From positions 2,520,633 through 2,584,632 of the forward strand of contig CM019710.1 in NCBI GenBank assembly GCA_009760885.1: DNA of 64,000 bases, given 5' to 3'. Positions 29,301 to 44,300 of this stretch are shown here, one piece after another. Numbering within the stretch: the stretch's first letter is position 1; each line of letters starts with the position of its first letter. The position numbers and the translations under genes are program-made. This stretch comes from Achatina immaculata. Its lineage: Eukaryota; Mollusca; Gastropoda; Stylommatophora; Achatinidae. The notes under the pieces were generated by a model. That model saw only the letters and a program-made list of their open reading frames with translations, ran no database searches and was not told the origin of the DNA.

Positions 29301-32300
29301 CTTGACTACACTTCATAAGAATTGGGCTCATCTAGTCTTTTTAGTCCAGAAAATAGTCTAGAGGTTACTAACATCAAACATACTCAGTTTGTCATATAAC
29401 CAGTAATATCAGCATTCCTAACAGGGCTTTAGTGGGCCCATCACCAGCAGTAGCAGTAGTGGCATCCCTGGTTCAGCTGTTATCTTCATTTCTTTCTTTG
29501 ATGAGAAAAGTTTCTTTTTTTTTTTAATGTAATGTAATTTGAAAGACTTTCACATTGTGTGAATAAACAGAAATTGAATGCCTCACGCATTCAAATAAAT
29601 TAAAAATATATGATTCATGTGAGTTTTTCTGATTGATTTTATTTCAGTCACATGAGCACTTCATTTTACATTTTTTTAAATATGAATCAGATTTTACGGC
29701 TTGCAATTTTGTAATGCTGGGGAAATGAAGTACTTTAAAATATAGAGTATCTTATCAGCTTGTATTTCATTCATGTAGTAACATAGAGGAAATATATAGA
29801 GTATCTTATCAGCTTGTATCTCAATCATGTAGTAAAATAGAGGAAATATAGAGTATCTTATCAACTTGCATCTCATTCATGTAGTAGCTTGTATCTCATT
29901 CATTTAATAATATAGAGGAAATATAGAGTATCTTATCAACTTGCATATCATTCATGTAGTAACATAGAGAAAAGGGGAGGAAGAGAAAAGGTCAGACTAA
30001 ACATTAGAGAAGAGAAAGGTAACACTATAGAGAAGAGTTTGACTACATATTAGAGAAGAGAAAAGTTGGACTGCATGTTAGAGGAGAGAAAAGTTGGACT
30101 ACATATTAGAGAAGAGAAAAGTAAGACTACATGTCAGAGAAAATAAAAGCAAGACTATATATTGGAGAAGATAAAAGTAAGACTACATTCTAGAGAAGAT
30201 AAAAGTAAGACTTTACGTTAGATAAGAGAAATGTTGGACTACATGTTAGGCAAAATAAAAGTAAGACTATACTTTAGATAGGAGAAAAGTTAGAATTCAT
30301 GTTAGAGAAGAGAAAATTTAGACTATACATTAGAGAAGAGAAAAGACTATATGTTAGAGAAAATTTATATAACTAATAAGAGTGAAGAAGTGAAAAGAGA
30401 AAATGAAAAATGGCATATATCTGTTGGATTTTGAATGGTTGTGTAGAGGAGGAATAAGCTTTATATGTAGAGCTATAAAACTGTAAGCTGCTCTAGCTGG
30501 TAGTGGAAATGTGCTGGAGAAGGGAGAGGTGAAAGAATGTAGACTTCACAGAGTAAGCCTCTGTTTGAGGCTACTCAAGTGAGTAGGGGCACACAGAGTC
30601 CAAGTCATAAAGTTATCATCATCTACAGGTGAAGAATCCTATCTGTGTCTTGTAACATCATCTTCAGTTAGGCTGACTTGACTACACAGATGGCCTGTCT
30701 GTGATTTATTTGGCCAAATAGGATCAACAGCTGTTTGTTATCTCCAACAGATGGTACAGTTCAAGGAAGATCAAGCGCTTACTAATAGAGAACTGAAAGA
30801 AGAGGCAGGAGTGTCCATGCAAGCCAAGCGAGTTAGCTTCTATGATTACTTCCATATCTCACCAATCAAGGTAAGAATCTTCTATAATTATTTCCAGATC
30901 TCATCAAACTTGATACACATCATAATTATGCTCCTAAAAAGCATGATATACAAGGTTATTGATAAGTCCGTGAAAAATTTCAAAACTTCACATCAAAGAA
31001 ACTGTGTAATGGATCATGGTTATTCTTACACAAAGAGAGAGAGACTCTTCAAGTTTTTTTTTTTAAATAAAGCCAGCACGCAAAGCTCCCGTGGTTTGCT
31101 GCTAGTAGGCAGCAGTAGCAAATATGACATTCAGTAAACATGAGCAATCATTCTGCGTTTTGGAATACACAAGAACCTCATCCATTATGACTGGAATTCC
31201 AGAAGGCAGCACCTGTTTTCAGCAGAATCAAGAAATGGTATGTGAAATTCCGAGATGAAGGCTGTCTGTGCACAGCTCCTCATCAGGAACCTCCAGGACC
31301 AAGTGAAGAAACTGAATCGTGTTAGAGAAGCTCACCAGAAAATCCCCGCCAAGTCCGCTGCACTCCAGCTAGGAGTCTTGAATCAACAGTATGGCAAATT
31401 CTCCATAAGAGATTAAAGTGTAAGCCTTACAAGCTTCAGCTGCACCAGTATCTCAGCGAAAATGACAGAGATGTGTGTCTTAATTTCTGCATAGAGATGC
31501 AAAAGAGTTTTGACATTGACGACTTCGCAGATTCGTTGATCTTTAGCAATGAAGCTACTTTCCGTCTTATCTCCAGATGTGAATTGTCACAATGTGCACA
31601 TCTGGGTGACCAAAAATCCCTGCATAGTCACAGAACATGTGCAAGACTCACCTAAGGTGAGCGTCTTGTGCGCTGTTTCGAAAGAGAAGGTGTATGGACC
31701 ATTTTTTTTTGAAGAGCCTACCATCACCGGGATGATTTACTTGGACATGTTGGAAAACTGGCTGATGCCTGAGTTGAATGAAGACAGTAATGGATCCTTC
31801 AATAAGATGGCTGTCCGGCTCACTGCCACAAAGACATGTGAGGGTATCTCAGTCAGAACATACCACAAAGATGGATAGAGTGCAGAAGATGACAAGACGT
31901 GTTAATGGAGTGGTCACCCTTGTCCCCTGATTTAACCCCTTCGACTTTTTTTTGTGGGGGTTTGAGAAGGACACCGTCTTTGTGCCACTACTCCCCGCTA
32001 ATCTCCAGGATCTTGGCAACCGTATCACCGCCGCTGTGGCTCTGGTCAACCATGACATGCTGACATGAGTGTGGGATGAAATGGATTATCGTATAGATGT
32101 CTGCCACATAACCAAAGGTGGAACGTCGAGCAGCTGTGAAATATGTTTTAAAAACTTGGTGAGATTATCTGTAATTCAGTCTAAAAAAATTTGGTATCTG
32201 TTAAGTAGTTTATTTGTTGTAGTTTTTTTAAATGTTTCACGCATGTATGAATAACCCTGTATGATGAAATGACATGTGTAAAATTGTCCGTTGTTAATTT

Positions 32301-35300
32301 ATAATTTCCAATTTATAATTTGTCGGAAATGTTTAAAAATCACAGCTACAGTTCCTTGTTGTTAACTCTTTCCATGCTGGAGGAAGAAACACGGACATGT
32401 CGTGGCGTGCGGGAGTAAAACGCGGGTCTTGTCTGTAAGGGGGTCTAGTTATAAAATGGGATGGAAAACAGTATTTCCATTTACTTCCGTATACGTAATA
32501 TGTGTCAAAGTGTAGCTAAATGAATGAAAATTTCAGAAATGCAGAGTTTTTTAGGAAAAAAGAAGTAATGTGATGTTTTTAGACACTGATTGTGGCCAGC
32601 TCACCATCGGCTAGGTCTAGATTCGCGCTTCTTACCCCTATTTACCATCTAAGATGTGTAGATCTACTTATCGATCTCGTATTGTGACTCCATATGGCAT
32701 TTTCGCTTACTGAATGTCTGAAATAACCTCCTAACTACTCCTAACTACTTCTCTAGTCGTCTAAATATGTCTAAATCTACTTAGAAAACATTCAAGAGCA
32801 GCGGGGTGGCCATAGGCTTTGTCCATACCCCTATCTACATCGTCAAAAATTGAAAACTTTCCATGCTTCGCGTCCTTGTTCTCGCTCGGCATCGCTCGTA
32901 ACTAGGCATGCATTCTCCATTTTGAAAGTGTCACTGGAATCACGGACGAAATCCGTACAATATAAATGTTACACCGCTTGATGGAACAATGATTGTCGAA
33001 TTTTCGACCATACGCCAGATTGAGACCACTGGAAGTGTCGAAAATTCGACCATACGCACGGAAAGAGTTAAACTGTGTCTTCCCTCACATCAAATGCCTG
33101 TCTGGTCAGTTCTCTGTTTGTTCCTGTTTGTGAATGTCCTCCTACACAGTATTACCAACACCTATATGATTTTGTTGAGGTTATTTGTTGTCTTAAATAT
33201 TTAATGCATTCTTATTGCTATAAATCATGTTTTGATACACAGCAGAAATATGTTACTGACATAGTCATGTTTTGATACATAGCAATGAAGCTACTTTCCG
33301 TCTTATCTCCAGATGTGAATTGTCACAATGTGCACATCTGGGTGACCAAAAATCCCTGCATAGTCACAGAACATGTGCAAGACTCACCTAAGGTGAGTGT
33401 CTTGTGCGCTGTTTCGAAAGAGAAGGTGTATGGACCATTTTTTTTTGAAGAGCCTACCATCACCGGGATGATTTACTTGGACATGTTGGAAAACTGGCTG
33501 ATGCCTGAGTTGAATGAAGACAGTAATGGATCCTTCAATAAGATGGCTGTCCGGCTCACTGCCACAAAGACATGTGAGGGTATCTCAGTCAGAACTTACC
33601 ACAAAGATGGATAGAGTGCAGAAGATGACAAGACGTGTTAATGGAGTGGTCACCCTTGTCCCCTGATTTAACCCCTTCGACTTTTTTTTGTGGGGGTTTG
33701 AGAAGGACACCGTCTTTGTGCCACTACTCCCCGCTAATCTCCAGGATCTTGGCAACCGTATCACCGCCGCTGTGGCTCTGGTCAACCATGACATGCTGAC
33801 ATGAGTGTGGGATGAAATGGATTATCGTATAGATGTCTGCCACATAACCAAAGGTGGAACGTCGAGCAGCTGTGAAATATGTTTTAAAAACTTGGTGAGA
33901 TTATCTGTAATTCAGTCTAAAAAAATTTGGTATCTGTTAAGTAGTTTATTTGTTGTAGTTTTTTTAAATGTTTCACGCATGTATGAATAACCCTGTATGA
34001 TGAAATGACATGTGTAAAATTGTCCGTTGTTAATTTATAATTTCCAATTTATAATTTGTCGGAAATGTTTAAAAATCACAGCTACAGTTCCTTGTTGTTA
34101 ACTCTTTCCATGCTGGAGGAAGAAACACGGACATGTCGTGGCGTGCGGGAGTAAAACGCGGGTCTTGTCTGTAAGGGGGTCTAGTTATAAAATGGGATGG
34201 AAAACAGTATTTCCATTTACTTCCGTATACGTAATATGTGTCAAAGTGTAGCTAAATGAATGAAAATTTCAGAAATGCAGAGTTTTTTAGGAAAAAAGAA
34301 GTAATGTGATGTTTTTAGACACTGATTGTGGCCAGCTCACCATCGGCTAGGTCTAGATTCGCGCTTCTTACCCCTATTTACCATCTAAGATGTGTAGATC
34401 TACTTATCGATCTCGTATTGTGACTCCATATGGCATTTTCGCTTACTGAATGTCTGAAATAACCTCCTAACTACTCCTAACTACTTCTCTAGTCGTCTAA
34501 ATATGTCTAAATCTACTTAGAAAACATTCAAGAGCAGCGGGGTGGCCATAGGCTTTGTCCATACCCCTATCTACATCGTCAAAAATTGAAAACTTTCCAT
34601 GCTTCGCGTCCTTGTTCTCGCTCGGCATCGCTCGTAACTAGGCATGCATTCTCCATTTTGAAAGTGTCACTGGAATCACGGACGAAATCCGTACAATATA
34701 AATGTTACACCGCTTGATGGAACAATGATTGTCGAATTTTCGACCATACGCCAGATTGAGACCACTGGAAGTGTCGAAAATTCGACCATACGCACGGAAA
34801 GAGTTAAACTGTGTCTTCCCTCACATCAAATGCCTGTCTGGTCAGTTCTCTGTTTGTTCCTGTTTGTGAATGTCCTCCTACACAGTATTACCAACACCTA
34901 TATGATTTTGTTGAGGTTATTTGTTGTCTTAAATATTTAATGCATTCTTATTGCTATAAATCATGTTTTGATACACAGCAGAAATATGTTACTGACATAG
35001 TCATGTTTTGATACATAGCAAAAGTATGTTACTCAGATAGATAATTTAGTCCAATCAGATAATGTAGTCCAGGCAGATAATGTAGTCCAGGCAGATAATG
35101 TACTCCATGTATGTGCCTGCCTTTTTAAATTGTCTGTTACCTTACTGCAATGGCCTTGTGTGTATTTATATATTTTGTTTCATATACTCATTACCTGTCT
35201 GTCTGCCTGTTGATCCATATGTCCATCCATCTGTCCAGTACTGAATGATTGAATGTAGAAGCTAAACAAATAAAGTGAAATGTAATGTGCTGTAGAAGGG

Positions 35301-38300
35301 TGAGGAAGAATTATGGAAGCCAAGTGATAAATAAGTTCATCTACTTGGAATAGAAGTTAGCCCACTTGTATGGCTTCACATTTTGTACCCCTACACATTT
35401 GCTCAGTTTCCAAGTTGCTATCTTTTATTTCTGAAATAGAGAACTTAACACTCCAGATTGATCAATCAGTAACCAGAGAACTTAACCCTGCAAATTGATC
35501 AGTCAATAATCAGATAACTTAACCCTCCAGTTTGATCAGTCAGTAAACAGAGAACTTAACATTCCAGCTTGATCAGTCAGTAACTAGAGAACTTAACATT
35601 CCAGCTTGATCAGTCAGTAACTAGAGAACTTAACATTCCAGCTTGATCAGTCAGTAACTAGAGAACTTAACCTTCCAGCTTGATCAGTCAGTAACTAGAG
35701 AACTTAACATTCCAGCTTGATCAGTCAGTAACTAGAGAACTTAACATTCCAGCTTGATCAGTCAGTAACTAGAGAACTTAACCTTCCAGCTTGATCAGTT
35801 AGTAACTAGAGAACTTAACCTTCCAGCTTGATCAGTCAGTAACTAGAGAACTTAACATTCCAGCTTGATCAGTCAGTAACTAGAGAACTTAACCCTCCAG
35901 CTTGATCAGTCAGTAACTAGAGAACTTAACCTTCCAGCTTGATCAGTCAGTAACTAGAGAACTTAACATTCCAGCTTGATCAGTCAGTAACTAGAGAGTA
36001 GGGCATCTACAAATGATGACTTGCATCATTATTATAGTTAAGAGCAAACTAAGCAGAGAAGATAGCTTTGTTAAATTTTCGCTCACAAGTTTAAGTTTAT
36101 CATTGTCAGAGATGACTATTATCATGTATGTCCTGTAATAAAGGCCATTTGTGCACTTTCACATGCTCATTAACTTGTATGGAACAGTAATATATTTTAT
36201 TTTTGTTGTGTATTGTAAAATATAAAAAGTACATCATTAGAGAGAAGATTTGAGGGATATATGCATGTGCTCCTGTTGAAATGACATAAATGTGAATTTG
36301 TTTGACATATACTCAGGCTGCCATTCCAAACTACTACTGTGAGTGTAAAACAACACCCCCCCCCCCCCCCCCACTGATAACTTTGTCAAGATGGATGTAT
36401 CCATGCTTAGCATATCTGCTCTTTAATTGTCACTGATAATGAGATGGAACTACAGGTAAAATGCCATGATTTTGATATGATGTTTATATAGTCTTTATCT
36501 CATCCACAGATCCATGTCAGTTTCTCACTGCAGGGTGGATCTATGAGTGACAGTCCTCAGGCCAATATCATGGGTGTCTTTCTCCAGAGTGTTGGTGTTG
36601 TCCTCACTGATGTTCAGGATGTTGTGTTCAAGTGAGTTCTATTTTCCTTGATAGTCTGTGGATGTTGTCCTCACTTATGTTCAGGATGTTGTGTTCAAGT
36701 GAGTTCTGCTTTCCTTGATAGTCTGTGGATGTTGTCATCACTTATGTTCAGGATGTTGTGTTCAAGTGAGTTCTGTTTTCCTTGATAGTCTGTGGATGTA
36801 TTCAAGTGAGTTAATAGTTTGTAGATGTTGTGAAAAAGTGAGTTATGCTTTCCTTAATAGTCTGTGGATGTTGTGTTCAAGTGAGTTAATAGTCTGTGGA
36901 TGTTGTGTTAAATGAGTTCATCTACTTGGAATAGAAGTTAGCCCACTTGTATGGCTTCACATTTTGTACCCCTACACATTTGCTCAGTTTCCAAGTTGCT
37001 ATCTTTTATTTCTGAAATAGAGAACTTAACACTCCAGATTGATCAATCAGTAACCAGAGAACTTAACCCTGCAAATTGATCAGTCAATAATCAGATAACT
37101 TAACCCTCCAGTTTGATCAGTCAGTAAACAGAGAACTTAACATTCCAGCTTGATCAGTCAGTAACTAGAGAACTTAACATTCCAGCTTGATCAGTCAGTA
37201 ACTAGAGAACTTAACATTCCAGCTTGATCAGTCAGTAACTAGAGAACTTAACCTTCCAGCTTGATCAGTCAGTAACTAGAGAACTTAACATTCCAGCTTG
37301 ATCAGTCAGTAACTAGAGAACTTAACATTCCAGCTTGATCAGTCAGTAACTAGAGAACTTAACCTTCCAGCTTGATCAGTTAGTAACTAGAGAACTTAAC
37401 CTTCCAGCTTGATCAGTCAGTAACTAGAGAACTTAACATTCCAGCTTGATCAGTCAGTAACTAGAGAACTTAACCCTCCAGCTTGATCAGTCAGTAACTA
37501 GAGAACTTAACCTTCCAGCTTGATCAGTCAGTAACTAGAGAACTTAACATTCCAGCTTGATCAGTCAGTAACTAGAGAGTAGGGCATCTACAAATGATGA
37601 CTTGCATCATTATTATAGTTAAGAGCAAACTAAGCAGAGAAGATAGCTTTGTTAAATTTTCGCTCACAAGTTTAAGTTTATCATTGTCAGAGATGACTAT
37701 TATCATGTATGTCCTGTAATAAAGGCCATTTGTGCACTTTCACATGCTCATTAACTTGTATGGAACAGTAATATATTTTATTTTTGTTGTGTATTGTAAA
37801 ATATAAAAAGTACATCATTAGAGAGAAGATTTGAGGGATATATGCATGTGCTCCTGTTGAAATGACATAAATGTGAATTTGTTTGACATATACTCAGGCT
37901 GCCATTCCAAACTACTACGAGTGTAAAACAACACCCCCCCCCCCCCCCCCACTGATAACTTTGTCAAGATGGATGTATCCATGCTTAGCATATCTGCTCT
38001 TTAATTGTCACTGATAATGAGATGGAACTACAGGTAAAATGCCATGATTTTGATATGATGTTTATATAGTCTTTATCTCATCCACAGATCCATGTCAGTT
38101 TCTCACTGCAGGGTGGATCTATGAGTGACAGTCCTCAGGCCAATATCATGGGTGTCTTTCTCCAGAGTGTTGGTGTTGTCCTCACTGATGTTCAGGATGT
38201 TGTGTTCAAGTGAGTTCTATTTTCCTTGATAGTCTGTGGATGTTGTCCTCACTTATGTTCAGGATGTTGTGTTCAAGTGAGTTCTGCTTTCCTTGATAGT

Positions 38301-41300
38301 CTGTGGATGTTGTCATCACTTATGTTCAGGATGTTGTGTTCAAGTGAGTTCTGTTTTCCTTGATAGTCTGTGGATGTATTCAAGTGAGTTAATAGTTTGT
38401 AGATGTTGTGAAAAAGTGAGTTATGCTTTCCTTAATAGTCTGTGGATGTTGTGTTCAAGTGAGTTAATAGTCTGTGGATGTTGTGTTCAAATGAGTTCTG
38501 CTTTCCTTGATAGTCTGTGTGTGTATGTTTGTGAGTTTTTCCTTGATAGTATGTGGATGTCACAACTTTGATAGTGTGTGGCTGTCACTACTTTCTTTGA
38601 TAGTGTGTGGATGTCACTGCTTTCTTTGATAGTATGTGGATGTCACTGCTTTCTTTGATAGTGTGTGGATGTCACTGCTTTCTTTGATAGTATGTGGATG
38701 TCACTGCTTTCTTTGATAGTATGTGGATGTCACTGCTTTCTTTGATAGTATGTGGATGTCACTGCTTTCTTTGATAGTATGTGGATGTCACTGCTTTCTT
38801 TGATAGTGTGTGGCTGTCACTACTTTCTTTGATAGTGTGTGGATGTCACAACTTTCTTTGATAGTATGTGGATGTCACTGCTTTCTTTGATAGTGTGTGG
38901 CTGTCACTACTGTCCATGATAGTGTGTGGATCTCACTGCTTTCCTTGATAGTGTGTGGATATCACTGCTTTCCTTGATAGTATGTGGATGTCACTGCTTT
39001 CCTTGATAGTGTGTGGGTGTCACTACTTTCCTTGATAGTGTGTGGATATCACTGCTTTCCTTGATAGTGTGTGGATGTCACTGCTTTTCTTGATAATGTG
39101 TGGATGTCACTGCTTTCCTTGATAGTGTGTGGATATCACTGCTTTCCTTGATAGTGTGTGGATGTCACTGCTTTCCTTGATAATGTGTGGATGTCACTAC
39201 TTTCTTTGATAATGTGTGGATGTCACTGCTTTCTTTGATAGTGTGTGCTGTCACTACTTTCTTTGATAATGTGTGGATGTCACTACTTTCTTTGATAGTG
39301 TGTGGATGTCACTGCTTTCTTTGATAGTGTGTGGATGTCACTGCTTTCCTTGATAGTGTGTGGATGTCACTGCTTTCCTTGATAATGTGTGGATGTCACT
39401 ACTTTCTTTGATAATGTGTGGATGTCACTGCTTTCTTTGATAGTGTGTGCTGTCACTGCTTTCTTTGATAGTGTGTGCTGTCACTGCTTTCTTTGATAGT
39501 GTGTGGATGTCACTACTGTCCATGATAGTGTGTGGATATCACTGCTTTCCTTGATAGTGTGTGGATATCACTGCTTTCCTTGATAGTATGTGGATGTCAC
39601 TGCTTTTCTTGATAGTGTGTGGATATCACTACTTTCTTTGATAGTGTGTGGATATCACTGCTTTCCTTGATAGTGTGTGGATATCACTGCTTTCCTTGAT
39701 AGTGTGTGGATGTCACTGCTTTTCTTGATAGTGTGTGGATATCACTACTTTCTTTGATAGTGTGTGGATATCACTGCTTTCCTTGATAGTGTGTGGATGT
39801 CACTGCTTTCCTTGATAGTGTGTGGATATCACTGCTTTCCTTGATAGTGTGTGGATGTCACTGCTTTCCTTGATAGTGTGTGGATGTCACTGCTTTCCTT
39901 GATAGTGTGTGGATATCACTACTTTCTTTGATAGTGTGTGGATATCACTGCTTTCCTTGATAGTGTGTGGATGTCACTGCTTTCTTTGATAGTGTGTGGA
40001 TGTCACTACTTTCTTTGATAGTGTGTGGATGTCACTACTGTCCATGATAGTATGTGGATGTCACAACTTTGATAGTGTGTGGCTGTCACTACTTTCTTTG
40101 ATAGTGTGTGGATGTCACTACTTTCTTTGATAGTGTGTGGATGTCACTACTTTCTTTGATAGTGTGTGGCTGTCACTACTTTCTTTGATAGTGTGTGGAT
40201 GTCACTACTTTCTTTGATAGTGTGTGGATGTCACTACTTTCTTTGATAGTGTGTGGCTGTCACTACTTTCTTTGATAGTGTGTGGCTGTCACTACTTTCT
40301 TTGATAGTGTGTGGATGTCACTACTTTCTTTGATAGTGTGTGGATGTCACTACTTTCTTTGATAGTGTGTGGCTGTCACTACTGTCCATGATAGTGTGTG
40401 GATGTCACTACTGTCCATGATAGTGTGTGGATGTCACTGCTTTCCTTGATAGTGTGTGGATATCACTGCTTTCCTTGATAGTATGTGGATGTCACTGCTT
40501 TCCTTGATAGTGTGTGGATGTCACTACTTTCCTTGATAGTGTGTGGATATCACTGCTTTCCTTGATAGTGTGTGGATGTCACTGCTTTTCTTGATAATGT
40601 GTGGATGTCACTACTTTCTTTGATAATGTGTGGATGTCACTGCTTTCTTTGATAATGTGTGGATGTCACTACTTTCTTTGATAGTGTGTGGCTGTCACTA
40701 CTTTCTTTGATAATGTGTGGATGTCACTACTTTCTTTGATAGTGTGTGGATGTCACTACTTTCTTTGATAGTGTGTGCTGTCACTGCTTTCTTTGATAGT
40801 GTGTGCTGTCACTACTTTCTTTGATAGTGTGTGCTGTCACTGCTTTCTTTGATAGTGTGTGGATGTCACTACTGTCCATGATAGTATGTGGATGTCACTG
40901 CTTTCCTTGATAGTGTGTGGATATCACTGCTTTCCTTGATAGTGTGTGGATATCACTGCTTTCCTTGATAGTATGTGGATGTCACTGCTTTCCTTGATAG
41001 TGTGTGGATATCACTGCTTTCCTTGATAGTATGTGGATGTCACTGCTTTCCTTGATAGTGTGTGGATATCACTGCTTTCCTTGATAGTATGTGGATGTCA
41101 CTGCTTTCCTTGATAGTGTGTGGATATCACTGCTTTCCTTGATAGTGTGTGGATATCACTACTTTCTTTGATAGTGTGTGGATGTCACTGCTTTCCTTGA
41201 AAGTGTGTGGATATCACTGCTTTCCTTGATAGTGTGTGGATGTCACTGCTTTCCTTGATAGCATCTGTGTGTGTATGCTCATGCTTTTTTTTATTGTTGT

Positions 41301-44300
41301 TCTCACTGACATTCAGAATGGTGTATTCACGTGTGTGCTTATTTCTTTCATATCCTTTGTCTAACCTGAGTATCACTTAGAGATGGCTGGGCTCTGCTTC
41401 CTGATGTTTGGAGCTAGGATAAGCTCTGATCTGCATTAGGATTGGCTTTTTTTATATTCTGATGTCAGGAGCTAGAATAGGCTCTTGTTATATTTTGATG
41501 TCAGGAACTAGGATAGGATCTTATTATATTCTGATATCAGGAGCTAGAATAGGCTCTTGTTATATTCTGATATCAGGAACTAGAATAGACTTGTGTTATA
41601 TTCTGATATCAGGGACTAGGATAGGATCTTGTTATATTCTGATATCGGGGATTAGGATTCATTCATTCATTCATTTGCATGTCCCTTGCGGAGCTTTGCC
41701 TCCCAAACAGCACTCCTGTAGGCCTCTCGGTTGTGAGCAAGATGGCCTGCTGCTGTTGCATCCATTTCCAGATCGTCAACGATGTCTTGCAGCCATCTTC
41801 GTCTTGGTCTTCCTCTTTTTCTTTTTCCCATTATGTATCCTTCCATTAGGATAGGATCTTGTTATATTCTGATGTCAGGAATTAGAATAGGCTCTTGTTA
41901 TATTCTGATATCAGGGACTAGGATAGGATCTCATTATATTCTGATATCAGGGACTAGAATAGGGTCTTGTTATATTTTGATATCAGTAGCTAGAATAGGC
42001 TCTTGTTATATTCTGATATCAGCGACTAGGAGAGGCTTTTGTTATATTCTGATGTCAGGAATTAGAATAGGCTCTTGTTATATTCTGATATCAGGAGCTA
42101 GAATAGGCTCTTGTTATATTTTGATGTCAGGAACTAGAATAGCCTCTTGTTATATTTTGATGTCAGGAACTAGAATAGGCTCTTGTGACCCTGATGACAG
42201 TGTGATCTTCATTCCAAAAAAATTCTGACACAGATAAATTATAACAGTGTAAACATTGTTTTGTTTTTTTTATGGCTTAAATGAATATAAGTGTAAATAC
42301 TGTAACAAACAGAAAAGCATTGATATTGGAAAACACTTGTAAATACACATGTCAAAGATGAAAAGCCAAATTAGCCATGTTGAATGTAAAGACAGATCTT
42401 GGGAAAAGATTTGATGAAAACTACATGCAAAGAAGACAATAAAATAAAAATTTAAGCTAGAAGAGATAAAAAAGAATACATAGTATGGTGAAAGAAGCAG
42501 AGAAAGCAGCAAAAACAGGAGACAGCAGAACTCTATGTATAACATAAAGAAGAGGCTAACAGGTAGTAAGACCTACCTTTAGCAAAACTGGCACCGTAAT
42601 TAACATCAAATAAAAACCAAAAACATAAAGGCCTGAACACTTCCAAGAAATGCTTAATCAACTGCACCCAAAAGAATTGATAGACCTTGAAAGTGACTTA
42701 CCAATCCCACAACTATGAGAGGTGTTACAGAAAGTAATGCACCACATCTATTTTTCAGGTAATAATGAACATAGAAGCATGAAATTTTACACACTTTAAA
42801 TATGGCATATGCTATTTGTGTGAACCAAATTGCACTGCAACCAGCCAAAGAATATGGCTACCCTAACTGTTGAAATGGTGCATGTTAGCAACTTACGGTA
42901 TAAGAAGCAAATTGTGATAGAATTTCTCGTTGCAGAGAAGGAAACTGTTGTGAACATTCACAAGTGTCTATGTGATGTACATGGGAGTATAGTCAGTCGC
43001 TGGGTTCAGAGAATCAAATAATCAATAAGTGGAGATAAGGAGTTACATGATCGGCCATGTTGTGGAGGTCCTGCCACAGCCACTAAGGCAGAAATGTTGA
43101 AATGTGCTGAGGGCATTATTCTTACTGATAGGCATATCACTACTCAACAATTGGCCTTAAAGCTGTCAGTCAGCAATGGTAGTGCAAGTGCAGTTATAAA
43201 AGCTCTCAGATTTTCTAAGGTTTGCGCAAGATGGGTTCCTCAGAGTCTCACAAATGACCATCAATTGCAAAGGAAAGCAATTTCTTTTGAATTGTTGCAG
43301 CAGTTCAGTGCTGAGGGAGAGAACTTTTTGGCTAAGATTGTAACAGGTGACCTGGGCACATCATTTTGAACCTGAGACAGTAAAAACAGTCAATGGAGTG
43401 GCATCATCCGCAGTCACCACGAAGAAAGAAATTCAAGACAACTCCTTCAGCTGGAAAGGGCATGATCACTGTCTTTTGGGAGATTGAAGGTGTAATTCTT
43501 GTGAATGCTATGCCAAGAGGAGAGACAATCACTTCACAAGCTTACATTAACTCTTTCTGTGCCAGAGGAAGAAACACGGACGTTCAGCTGGGTGCCGGGA
43601 TAAAAGCGCGGGTCCTGATCTGTATAGGCGGTGTAGTTGTAAAATAGAATGGAAAACAGTATTTCCATGTACTTCCGTGTACTTATTATGTTTCAAAGTA
43701 TAACTAAATGTGAAAATTTCATAAATGCAGAGTTTTTTTTGGAAAAAAGAAGTAATGTGATGTTTTTAGACAATGACTGTGCCCAGCTCACCATCGGCTA
43801 GGTCTAGATCTACACCACTTACCATCTGAGATGTCTAGATCTACTTGTCGATCTCGTATTGTGATTCTATGTTGCATTCTCGCTAAATTAATGTCTGAAA
43901 TAACATCCTAACTACTACTCCCGTCATCTAATATGTCTAGATCTACTTGGGATACATTCAAGAGCAGCGGAGTGGTCACAAGGCCATGTCCATACCCCTA
44001 TCTATGTCATAAAAAATTGAAAAATTTCGGTCTTTCTCTTCCTTTTTCTCGCTCGGCATCGCTCGTAACTAGGCACTCTTTCGCCATTTTGAAAAGTGTC
44101 ACCAGAATTGCGGACGAAATATGTACAATCTAAATGTTACACCAGTTGTTTTACTGAAACAAACCAATGATCGCTGTAGTGACAATTCATGGTAAGCATC
44201 GGGAATCCGGAAATGTCGATGCAGTGACCAAAGGTGCTGAAAGAGTTAAGACATTGAAAAAAACTCGATCAGCGTTTTCACAGAGTTTGACCACTCAAGA

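Larger units (their letters stand above)
31543..35014. repeat. Tandem duplication of 1736 bp (transposon half plus MITE)
   Basis: 31543-33278 and 33279-35014 match at a constant 1736-bp offset with only rare substitutions. Each copy holds the 3' half of the DDE element, a MITE and the sequence ending catgttttgatacatagcaa. Confidence 0.95.
35335..38490. repeat. Tandem duplication of 1.58 kb containing VPS13 exon 14
   Basis: 35335-36914 and 36915-38490 are near-identical, with exon 14 at 36510 and 38088 (offset 1578). Differences include the length of a poly-C run (about 36354-36372 and 37932-37950) and ctactactgtgagtg versus ctactacgagtg. The junction lies within the donor-derived repeat (tgttgtgttaaatgagttca). 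Confidence 0.95.

Noticed and set aside
31021..31140. Extension of exon 13 ORF to 31137
   Set aside because: The strong donor gtaaga at 30871 and the family sequence (HISPIK then IHVSFSL in exon 14) show the exon ends at 30870; the rest is intron and transposon.
36354..37950. Poly-C tracts at 36354-36372 and 37932-37950 as possible regulatory elements
   Set aside because: They are the same tract in two duplicate copies and of variable length; nothing else supports function.
38480..41275. CRISPR-like regular spacing
   Set aside because: The repeats are contiguous with no unique spacers, and the context is an animal intron.
43545..44250. MITE-internal ORFs (66 and 84 codons) as genes
   Set aside because: They lie within a non-autonomous element and are not shared intact by all copies.
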